This document shows positions 57,334-64,000 of a DNA stretch of 64,000 nt, in pieces. This DNA comes from Alcaligenes sp. SORT26 (lineage in GTDB: Bacteria > Pseudomonadota > Gammaproteobacteria > Burkholderiales > Burkholderiaceae_B): contig NZ_CP070975.1 of the NCBI RefSeq assembly GCF_017377875.1, positions 1,550,001 to 1,614,000 of the forward strand, given 5' to 3'. The position numbers and the translations under genes are program-made. The notes beneath the pieces were generated by a model. That model made no database searches. It was not told the origin of the DNA and saw only the letters and a program-made list of their open reading frames with translations. Within the stretch, counting starts at the first letter, position 1, and each line of letters begins with the position of its first letter.

Positions 57334-58827
57334 TTACGTCATGCTGATTGTTGTATTCATCGTATTGGCATGAGCCTGCCAACGAGCCGTCACGGTTTTG
57401 GTCTGTGTCCAGAACTGAACGGCTTGTTTGCCGTTTGGACCCAGATCGCCCAGCTTGGAAGCACGCGAGCCCGTGAAGCTGAACCAGGCCACAGGCACAG
57501 GGATGGGGATGTTGATACCAATCTGGCCCACATCAATACGGTTCTGGAAGTAACGTGCATGGCCACCGTCCTGCGTAAAGATGGACACACCATTGCCGTT
57601 GGGGTTGCGGTTGATGAACTGCACCGCTTCTTCCAGGGTGTTGACGCGCACAATGCAGAGCACAGGCCCGAAGATTTCTTCTTCGTAAATGCGCATCTCG
57701 GCTTTCACATCGCTAAAGACGGTAGGACCGACGAAGTTGCCACTTTCATAGCCGGACACTTTGACGCCACGGCCATCCAGCAAGAGCTTGGCTCCTTCCT
57801 GTACACCGGCTTCAATCAAGGATTCCACACGCTGGCGAGCGCGTGGCGAGACCAGTGGTCCCAAATCAGCCTGACGGTCCGTACCTACATTGACCTTCAT
57901 GGTGGCGGCGCGTTTGACCAGCTCATCAATCCACTCACCGCTTTCACCCACCATCACTGCGACCGAAATCGCCATGCAGCGCTGACCGGCTGCACCAAAG
58001 GCCGCACCCAGCAGTTGGTTAATCGCCACATCGCGATCGGCATCAGGCATCACGATGCAGTGGTTCTTGGCACCCATCATGGCTTGCGAACGCTTGCCAG
58101 CTTCAGTGGCGCGACGGTGAATCTCGGTCCCGACGGCGGTCGAACCAATAAAGGAAACGGCTTTCACTTCTGGGTGGGTCACCAGGGCATTGGCGATATC
58201 AGCACCGCCATGCACCACGTTCAGCACACCTGGAGGCAGACCCGCTTCCAGAGCCAGCTCGGCCAACATCAGGCTGGCGCTGGGATCTTGCTCGGAAGGC
58301 TTGAGCACGAAGGTATTACCGCAAGCCACGGCCAGCGGGAACATGAAGCAAGGCAGCATCACGGGGAAGTTGAAGGCCGTCACGCCTGCACACACGCCCA
58401 AGGGCTGGATCAGGGTGTAGACATCAACACCGCCCGCGGCGTTTTCTGCGTATTCGCCCAACTGCATCGAGGCAATTGAACACGCGTATTCGATCACTTC
58501 CAGACCACGGCCCACTTCGCCCTCAGCATCAGGCATGGTTTTGCCGTGCTCACGCGAAATGGCTTCAGCCAGCTTGGTGCTGTTCTCGCGCACCAGGCGC
58601 TGCAGATTCAGCATGACGCGCATGCGAGCGCCCTGGCTGGAATGGCGCCAGCTTTCATAGGCTTTGGCCGAGCTGGCAATAATGGTCTCCAGCTCTTCCA
58701 TCGTGGCGTAAGGCACTTGGGCTACCACTTCCTGGGTGGCTGGATTGAGCACATCGTCCCAACGGGTGCTCTTGGATTGAACATGTTGTCCATCGATCAG
58801 CAAAGGTACACGAACCACTTCCGTCAT
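57334..58827 (-). CDS. mmsA: CoA-acylating methylmalonate-semialdehyde dehydrogenase
   Basis: A 497-residue ALDH-family enzyme that converts methylmalonate semialdehyde (from valine) into propionyl-CoA with NAD and CoA. The catalytic cysteine is Cys284 (GQRCMAISVAVMVGE) and the oxyanion Asn is Asn153 (TAFNFP). The cofactor segment is SFIGSTAVGTEIH. GGAG lies seven bases before the ATG. The LysR gene on the other strand starts 166 bases away and probably regulates it. Confidence 0.94.
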   Translation of the reverse strand: MTEVVRVPLLIDGQHVQSKSTRWDDVLNPATQEVVAQVPYATMEELETIIASSAKAYESWRHSSQGARMRVMLNLQRLVRENSTKLAEAISREHGKTMPDAEGEVGRGLEVIEYACSIASMQLGEYAENAAGGVDVYTLIQPLGVCAGVTAFNFPVMLPCFMFPLAVACGNTFVLKPSEQDPSASLMLAELALEAGLPPGVLNVVHGGADIANALVTHPEVKAVSFIGSTAVGTEIHRRATEAGKRSQAMMGAKNHCIVMPDADRDVAINQLLGAAFGAAGQRCMAISVAVMVGESGEWIDELVKRAATMKVNVGTDRQADLGPLVSPRARQRVESLIEAGVQEGAKLLLDGRGVKVSGYESGNFVGPTVFSDVKAEMRIYEEEIFGPVLCIVRVNTLEEAVQFINRNPNGNGVSIFTQDGGHARYFQNRIDVGQIGINIPIPVPVAWFSFTGSRASKLGDLGPNGKQAVQFWTQTKTVTARWQAHANTMNTTISMT

Positions 58828-58992
58828 AGCATGTCTCCAATGAATTGCTCAGGCGGCTAAGCCTTGTTTGTTATCCCACTTGTATGAGGGTTCTCATCGA
58901 GTGTAGAAGCCTCAAGACCCGTTTACCATGTTGAAAAATGCACAGGAGCTGGGCATTTATGCACAAGTCTTTTTCAAGGCGGGCTCATCAGG

Positions 58993-59886
58993 ATGGACTG
59001 GGATAATCTGCGTTATTTTCTGGAAGTGGCTCGCTGCCAACGGATCAGCGTGGCAGCCCAACGGCTGGGGGTGCAGCACAGCACGGTCGCCCGCCGTATC
59101 CAGGCCCTGGAACAGGAACTGGGTTTACGCCTGTTTCATAAGTCCACCGTCAGCGGCTATAGCCTGACCAGCGAGGGGCAGAATCTTCAACAACGTATGG
59201 AGCCGGTGGAATGCCGCTTGCTGGCGGCTCGGGATGCGATTACTGGCAAGGCACGGCCTTTGACCGGCAAGCTGCGTCTGGGTTGTACCGAAGCCTTTGG
59301 CAGTTATGTTCTGACGCCTTTATTAAGCATTTTTCAGACTCAGTACCCGGAGCTGACTTTAGAGCTGCTGCCCGTCCCCCGCCCGATCAGCCTGTCTCGC
59401 CGCGACGCGGATTTGGCGATTGCACTGGAGCGCCCCCAACGTGGGCCGTACTGGTGTACGCGCCTGGCGGATTACAGCTTGCGGCTCTATGCACATCAGG
59501 ACTATCTGAATGTCCACCCGCCTATCGAAAACGTGCAGGATTTGTCCCAGCATCGCTTTATTGCCTATGTGGATGATCTGGTGTTCAGCGACAGCCTGCG
59601 CTATCTGGAAGAAATCGTCAGATCAGCCGCTGTGCGCTTTCGTAGTACCAGCGTGATTGCGCAGTACCAGGCTACCTTGCAGGGGCAAGGGATTGCTGTG
59701 CTGCCCTGCTTTCTGGCGAAAACCGATCCTCGTCTGCGCTGCGTTTTGCCGAATGAGGTGGAACTGCGACGCCGTTTCTGGATGTTCTGCCATGAAGAGC
59801 AGCGTCAAAACCCTAGCCTGACCCGGCTCTGGCATTTTCTGAAGCAGTCGGTGGAAGAGCGGCAAGACCTGCTGGATGGAGCTTAA
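58993..59886 (+). CDS. LysR family transcriptional regulator, divergent from mmsA
   Basis: A 297-residue LysR protein. The HTH part is MDWDNLRYFLEVARCQRISVAAQRLGVQHSTVARRIQALEQELGLRLF, and the effector domain follows from about residue 93 (KLRLGCTEAFGSYVLTPLL). The name and ligand are not known. The 165-base gap to mmsA, on the other strand, is typical of a LysR regulator that controls its neighbour, by analogy with other mmsA clusters. Confidence 0.88.
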   Translation: MDWDNLRYFLEVARCQRISVAAQRLGVQHSTVARRIQALEQELGLRLFHKSTVSGYSLTSEGQNLQQRMEPVECRLLAARDAITGKARPLTGKLRLGCTEAFGSYVLTPLLSIFQTQYPELTLELLPVPRPISLSRRDADLAIALERPQRGPYWCTRLADYSLRLYAHQDYLNVHPPIENVQDLSQHRFIAYVDDLVFSDSLRYLEEIVRSAAVRFRSTSVIAQYQATLQGQGIAVLPCFLAKTDPRLRCVLPNEVELRRRFWMFCHEEQRQNPSLTRLWHFLKQSVEERQDLLDGA

Positions 59887-59922
59887 GCCGCCAAACCGAT
59901 CAACAAGTCATTCGACAGGAAC

Positions 59923-59948
59923 AAAAAAGGGGCTGAATGCCCCTTTTG
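59923..59948. terminator. Bidirectional terminator between LysR and lptF genes
   Basis: Stem aaaggggc / gccccttt with loop tgaat and A/T tracts on both sides; the T-run is longer on the minus strand. It ends the convergent LysR and lptF transcripts. Confidence 0.85.
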
Positions 59949-59952
59949 CCGA

Positions 59953-61062
59953 TCAAGTTGTTGCTGGCGGTTTCGGTGCCTTGATGCGCAATTTACGCCA
60001 CATCATGAAGACCATGATCAGCAGGAAGACCGCGTGGACCAGCCACAAACCGATCTCGAAGCCCAATTGCCCGTTACGGATCCAGCCACGCGACAGGTTG
60101 ATCAGGTTCATGTAGAGCAGACCCACCAGACCGGCCACCAGAATATTACCGGAGCGGCCCATACGCGGGTTCACCGCCCCCAGGGGAATAGCCAGCAATG
60201 CCAGATTCAAGGCTGCCAACGGCAAGGCCACGCGCCACATGATTTGCGAGCGCGCCTCGGCATCGTCATCATTGAATAACAAGGTCGTTTGACGCGCCTT
60301 GATCTGCTGTTCAGCACGGGCACGGATAGTTTCGGCGGTGTTACCTGCATCACGGCTTTCCAGCCGCATGCCATAGCTTTCAAAGTCCACCATGCGGAAC
60401 TCGGCCTGGCCAGGCTTCAAGTCGTAGCGATGGCCTTCACTCAAAACCAGGAAGCGGTCGCCATTGGGCTGCTCTTCCATGCGGGCGCTTTGCGCTGTCA
60501 CAATGCTTAGCCATTGCGGGTCAATCACGCGGGCAATGACATTACCCAGCTCATCGCCGTCTTTCTCGGGCGAATCTGCATAAAACACGCGGGCACCGTC
60601 GTCAGACTCGATAAACTGCCCGGCGGTGACTTTGCTCAGATCGGAACGCTGCTCAAAACGCTGACGGTACTCGGCAATCTGGCGATACGCCCAGGGAGAA
60701 GCCTGCAAGGTCAGGACGGCAATCAGGATGGCTGTCGGCACCGCGCACTGCAACACAGGCGTTACCCAGTTTTTCAGGGACAGGCCACTGGCAAACCAGA
60801 CCACCATTTCAGACTCCCGAAAACTGCGCGTCACGGTCGTCAGCACGGCAATAAACAGGGAAACGGCCAAAATGATCGGCAAAGCGGTAATACTGGAAAA
60901 GGCGGCCAGACCCAGCACCACATCAGGCCCAATCGTGCCGTTGGCCGCTTCGCCTAACAAACGCACCAGAAGTACACTAAGCCACACAATCAGCAAAGTG
61001 GACAGTACAACGCCACTGTGACTTAAGATTTCGGATACCGCAGAGCGTTTAAATAGAGACAT
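59953..61062 (-). CDS. lptF: LPS export system permease LptF
   Basis: A 369-residue membrane protein. Spans are in the first and last thirds, with a periplasmic beta-jellyroll between (about 120-260). LIVWLSVLLVRLLGEAANG and AVSLFIAVLTTVTRSFRESEMVVWFASGLS are the YjgP/LptF signatures. LptF with LptG and the ATPase LptB takes LPS from the inner membrane. It is divergent from pepA, as in many Proteobacteria; lptG is not in the window. Confidence 0.94.
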   Translation of the reverse strand: MSLFKRSAVSEILSHSGVVLSTLLIVWLSVLLVRLLGEAANGTIGPDVVLGLAAFSSITALPIILAVSLFIAVLTTVTRSFRESEMVVWFASGLSLKNWVTPVLQCAVPTAILIAVLTLQASPWAYRQIAEYRQRFEQRSDLSKVTAGQFIESDDGARVFYADSPEKDGDELGNVIARVIDPQWLSIVTAQSARMEEQPNGDRFLVLSEGHRYDLKPGQAEFRMVDFESYGMRLESRDAGNTAETIRARAEQQIKARQTTLLFNDDDAEARSQIMWRVALPLAALNLALLAIPLGAVNPRMGRSGNILVAGLVGLLYMNLINLSRGWIRNGQLGFEIGLWLVHAVFLLIMVFMMWRKLRIKAPKPPATT

Positions 61063-61118
61063 ATGAGAATTTGCGAGATAATCGCAGGTACGATTTGCGA
61101 CACACTGAGGATAGTTGA

Positions 61119-62612
61119 ATGGAATTTAGCACACAGACATCCGCTTCTTTGCACCAAATTAAGACAGCCGCGCTAGGCGTGGGCGTCTTTGCCGAGGGCA
61201 TTCTAAGCCCCGCAGCGGAACTTATCGACCGCGCCAGTAACGGAGCTGTGAGCGCTGCCGTCAAAGCCGAGTTTAAAGGCAAGCCTAACACCCATCTGGT
61301 GCTGCGCAATCTGCCTGGTATTAAGGCCGAACGCGTTATTTTAGTCGGCTTAGGCGCTCAAGAGGAATACAAAGCAGCAACTCATACGCAAGCACAAGCT
61401 TGCCTGGCTGCTTATTGCCTCAAGGCTGACCTGAAAGAAGCCGTTTCCACCCTGGCCAGCATCGATTGTAAAGGCACCACCTTGCGCAGCCGCGCACAGG
61501 ATGCTGCCGTGGCAGTATGCCGCGCCAGCTACCGCTACACGGCCACGTTCAGCAAGCCAGAACCCGCTCCTCAACTGAGCCAGTTCCTGCTGTGGACAGC
61601 CCGCACACAAGCCAGCGAAGCCAAGGCTGGTCTGGAACAAGGCCAGGCCATTGGTAACGGTGTGAACCTGACCCGCCTGCTGGCTGACCTGCCCGGCAAT
61701 ATCTGCACCCCTACCTACCTGGGCAAGACCGCCAAGCAGTTGGCCAAAGAATTCAAGACGCTGAAAGCCGAAGTGCTGGAGCGCAAGCAGATTGAAGCCC
61801 TGAAAATGGGTTCTTTCCTGTCGGTAGCCAAAGGCTCGGACGAGCCACCTGCCTTCATCGTGCTGCGCCACACACCGAACACCAAGACCAAACACGAGGA
61901 CGGCCCTATCGTTCTGGTCGGTAAAGGTCTGACATTTGACTCGGGTGGTATCTCCATCAAGCCAGCCGGCAATATGGACGAGATGAAGTACGACATGGGC
62001 GGTGCTGCCAGCGTTCTGGGCACCATGCGCGCCATTGCCGAACTGAATATCGACCGTGAAGTCATTGCTGTAGTCGCATCGTGCGAAAACATGCCCAGCG
62101 GCAGCGCCAACAAACCCGGCGACGTCGTGACCAGCATGTCCGGCCAGACCATCGAAATTCTGAACACGGACGCGGAAGGCCGCCTGGTTCTGTGCGATGC
62201 CCTGACCTATGTCGAGCGTTTCAAACCTGCTGCTGTCATCGATATGGCCACCCTGACCGGCGCTTGCGTGGTCGCTTTGGGCCACATCAACAGCGGTCTG
62301 TTCTCCACCGACGACGAACTGGCTGAAGAGCTGCTGCAAGCAGGCAAGCAAACGGGCGACACCGCCTGGCGCATGCCTATGGACGACGCCTATCAGGAAC
62401 AACTACGCTCGAACTTTGCGGATATGGCCAATATTGGTGGCCCACCCGCCGGTTCGGTCACCGCCGCTTGCTTCCTGGCCCGCTTCACCAAGGCCTACCG
62501 TTGGGCTCACCTGGACATCGCAGGCACCGCCTGGCGTGGTGGCAAGGACAAGGGCGCCACTGGCCGTCCCGTGCCTTTGCTGGTTCAGTACCTGCTTAAT
62601 CAGTGTCGCTAA
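61119..62612 (+). CDS. pepA: Leucyl aminopeptidase
   Basis: A 497-residue M17 metallopeptidase. The C-terminal catalytic domain has [31 protein letters not shown] with metal-binding Lys and Asp, and the [14 protein letters not shown] signature. It removes N-terminal leucine and others with two zinc or manganese ions. Some PepA proteins also bind DNA. AGGA lies seven bases before the ATG; holC follows after two bases. Confidence 0.97.
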   Translation: MEFSTQTSASLHQIKTAALGVGVFAEGILSPAAELIDRASNGAVSAAVKAEFKGKPNTHLVLRNLPGIKAERVILVGLGAQEEYKAATHTQAQACLAAYCLKADLKEAVSTLASIDCKGTTLRSRAQDAAVAVCRASYRYTATFSKPEPAPQLSQFLLWTARTQASEAKAGLEQGQAIGNGVNLTRLLADLPGNICTPTYLGKTAKQLAKEFKTLKAEVLERKQIEALKMGSFLSVAKGSDEPPAFIVLRHTPNTKTKHEDGPIVLVGKGLTFDSGGISIKPAGNMDEMKYDMGGAASVLGTMRAIAELNIDREVIAVVASCENMPSGSANKPGDVVTSMSGQTIEILNTDAEGRLVLCDALTYVERFKPAAVIDMATLTGACVVALGHINSGLFSTDDELAEELLQAGKQTGDTAWRMPMDDAYQEQLRSNFADMANIGGPPAGSVTAACFLARFTKAYRWAHLDIAGTAWRGGKDKGATGRPVPLLVQYLLNQCR

Positions 62613-62614
62613 GC

Positions 62615-63040
62615 ATGACGACCCGCGTCGACTTCGCTTTCGGCGCACCAGATCGTTTGCGCATGGCCTGCGAGGTCGTGCGCAAGCACTACGAGGCGGG
62701 CCGTCAGGTGGTGGTGTATCTGTCCGATGCCCGCCAACTGGCCCGTTTCGACCGTCTGCTCTGGGGTTTTGAATCCACGGCGTTTGTACCCCATGTGGGT
62801 GTGGAAGACCCCCTGGCAGCCAGTACCCCTATTTTGCTGACCAGTACGGCCCCTGTGCCCTCCGGTGAGCAAAGCTGGCTATTGAATCTGGATGCCCAAT
62901 GCCCACCCGGTTTTGAACAATTCCCACGAATTTTGGAAATTGTGTCTGAACGGGAAGCCGACCGTACCCAGGCTCGCGAACGCTGGCGTGTGTACCAGAC
63001 ACAGGGCTGCCAAGTGCATGCTCATAAACTGGGGGCTTGA
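62615..63040 (+). CDS. holC: DNA polymerase III subunit chi
   Basis: A 141-residue protein: MTTRVDFAFGAPDRLRMACEVVRKHYEAGRQVVVY at the N-terminus and LARFDRLLWGFESTAFVPH match chi. Chi links the clamp loader to SSB. It starts two bases after pepA, the same order as in Escherichia coli. The start at 62603 would overlap pepA and is not needed. The stop codon lies within the dyad 63038-63067. Confidence 0.93.
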   Translation: MTTRVDFAFGAPDRLRMACEVVRKHYEAGRQVVVYLSDARQLARFDRLLWGFESTAFVPHVGVEDPLAASTPILLTSTAPVPSGEQSWLLNLDAQCPPGFEQFPRILEIVSEREADRTQARERWRVYQTQGCQVHAHKLGA

Positions 63041-63067
63041 ATAATAAAGAAGATTCTTGATTATTCA
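63038..63067 (+). promoter_or_regulatory. 30-bp dyad upstream of the BI-1-like gene
   Basis: Almost perfect symmetry: outer arms tgaataat (63038-63045) and attattca (63060-63067), inner arms aagaa (63047-63051) and ttctt (63054-63058), one mismatch. It overlaps the holC stop codon and ends 55 bases before the ATG. The regulator is unknown. Confidence 0.5.
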
Positions 63068-63121
63068 GGTAATTGTCAGTTATTCTTGACCACTGATCTC
63101 TCTGTATTCTAAGGACTCATC

Positions 63122-63832
63122 ATGAGCGAATTTCGTCAATCAAGCTTGCCTGAGCATAACGGCACCCTGGGCGCCCAGTCGCTGATTGCTCGCAATCGCG
63201 TCCTGCGCAACACCTACTGGCTGCTGGCCCTGTCCATGATTCCCACTGTGTTGGGAGCTTTGCTGGGCCTGTCTTCCGGCATTAACCGGGTTATGGGCGC
63301 CAGCCCAGGCCTGAGCGCCATTGTTTTCCTGGTCGGTGCCTTCGGCCTGATGTTCCTGGTCGAAAAGAACAAGAACAGCTCGCTGGGCGTTGCCCTGCTG
63401 ATGGCTTTCACCTTCTTCATGGGCATCATGTTGTCCCGCCTGCTGGGCTTTGTCCTGGGCATGGGTAATGGCGCACAACTGATCATGCTGGCCTTTGGCG
63501 GTACCGCCGCGGTCTTTGGCACAATGGCGACCATTGCCAGCACCACCAAGCGTGATTTCTCCGGCATGCAGAAATTCCTGTTTGTCGGTGCTGTCATCCT
63601 GCTGGTTGCCGCCTTGGCCAACATCTTCCTGCAACTTCCTGCGCTGATGCTGACCATCTCCGTGATGGCTATAGGTATCTTCTCGGCCTTCTTGCTGGTT
63701 GACCTGCAGCGCGTCATCAACGGTGGTGAAACCAACTACGTGTCGGCCACCCTGGCGATCTACCTAGACGTCTACAACATTTTCAGCAACCTGCTGATGC
63801 TTTTGGGCGTGCTGGGCGGTAACCGCGAATAA
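63122..63832 (+). CDS. BAX inhibitor-1/YccA family membrane protein
   Basis: A 236-residue protein with seven predicted spans. RNTYWLLALSMIPTVLGALLGL is the first, and the final FLLVDLQRVINGGETNYVSATLAIYLDVYNIFSNLLMLLG is the BI-1/YccA signature with the conserved Asp pair near the C-terminus. Bacterial members interact with FtsH (YccA) or act as pH-dependent calcium leak channels; here the function is unproven. It is monocistronic with a terminator at 63855. Confidence 0.93.
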   Translation: MSEFRQSSLPEHNGTLGAQSLIARNRVLRNTYWLLALSMIPTVLGALLGLSSGINRVMGASPGLSAIVFLVGAFGLMFLVEKNKNSSLGVALLMAFTFFMGIMLSRLLGFVLGMGNGAQLIMLAFGGTAAVFGTMATIASTTKRDFSGMQKFLFVGAVILLVAALANIFLQLPALMLTISVMAIGIFSAFLLVDLQRVINGGETNYVSATLAIYLDVYNIFSNLLMLLGVLGGNRE

Positions 63833-63853
63833 GATCGCGAATCCCGCACTCCC

Positions 63854-63884
63854 CAAGCCCCCTCCTCGAAGGGGGCTTTTTTTA
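63854..63884 (+). terminator. Intrinsic terminator of the BI-1-like gene
   Basis: Stem agcccccttc / gaagggggct-type (agcccccт-like arms around 63856-63877) with a T-run of seven, 22 bases after the stop codon. Confidence 0.9.
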
Positions 63885-64000
63885 TACGGCCAATCCAATG
63901 ATCCCCCTCTTGGAAAACGCCTCTAGCACCCCATCTTTCAAGTCTTGCTTTCCATTGTTCAGGCCCACCAGACACAAATCTGGCCCTGTTCAGCACTCCC

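Noticed and set aside
57334-58827. mmsA and the dehydrogenase at 2395 as a valine degradation operon
   Set aside because: They are 55 kb apart, and no other valine genes are seen near either.
63772-63996. A 74-residue minus-strand frame at the right edge
   Set aside because: It runs through the terminator of the BI-1-like gene and into its coding region; no conserved pattern.

Overview
The window is a continuous stretch of bacterial chromosome, about 64 kb, with densely packed and mostly housekeeping genes. Gene content suggests a Gram-negative betaproteobacterium of the Burkholderiales, most likely Alcaligenaceae and possibly Alcaligenes. The basis is LPS genes (lptE, lptF, kdsA), the pairs fkpB-ispH, leuS-lptE-holA and pepA-holC, and many single-copy transporters. 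The taxon is an inference from family resemblance; there is no rRNA in the window. I found no insertion sequence, prophage, CRISPR array, tRNA or rRNA.

Layout. 0-6 kb: end of a MipA/OmpV outer membrane protein, a SUI1-like factor, a YdgA-like protein, a beta-hydroxyacid dehydrogenase, maleylacetoacetate isomerase, fkpB-ispH and radC. 6-11 kb: an accessory-looking cluster (RpiR regulator, MFS transporter, Asp/Glu/hydantoin racemase-like protein, second MFS transporter) with a promoter/operator candidate. 11-22.4 kb: ribosomal protein L31 type B, an ArnT/PMT-like glycosyltransferase, a MATE pump, the proXWV osmoprotectant importer, cyclopropane fatty acid synthase, a Bcr/CflA pump and L28-L33. 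22.4-35.8 kb: DinB-like, LysE and VOC proteins, then leuS-lptE-holA-proA-hemJ, an RNA methyltransferase with a large Arg-rich tandem-repeat extension, RDD protein, Hsp33 and an orphan single-membrane-span protein. 35.9-46.2 kb: eno-ftsB, an MFS/MarR pair, an SDR-like protein, pepP, pyrG, kdsA and DUF1330. 46.3-54.6 kb: acyl-CoA and acetate metabolism (3-oxoacid CoA-transferase, thioesterase, ETF-quinone oxidoreductase, acetyl-CoA synthetase) with two transporters. 54.9-64 kb: NlpC/P60 lipoprotein, a Fur-box-controlled DUF2325 protein, a CysB-type regulator, mmsA with a divergent LysR regulator, lptF, pepA-holC and a BAX-inhibitor-1-like membrane protein.

The most unusual things are: 13 in-frame 75/78/81-bp repeats in the RNA methyltransferase gene; a racemase-fold protein lacking both catalytic cysteines, inside the RpiR cluster; an SDR protein with Phe in place of the catalytic Tyr; a Cys-rich DUF2325 gene whose promoter is overlapped by a strong Fur box; and several dyad-symmetric promoter sites (rpmE2, cysB-like, BI-1-like). 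I did not find a clear new multi-gene defence or mobile system; the RpiR cluster is the nearest thing to an undescribed functional unit.
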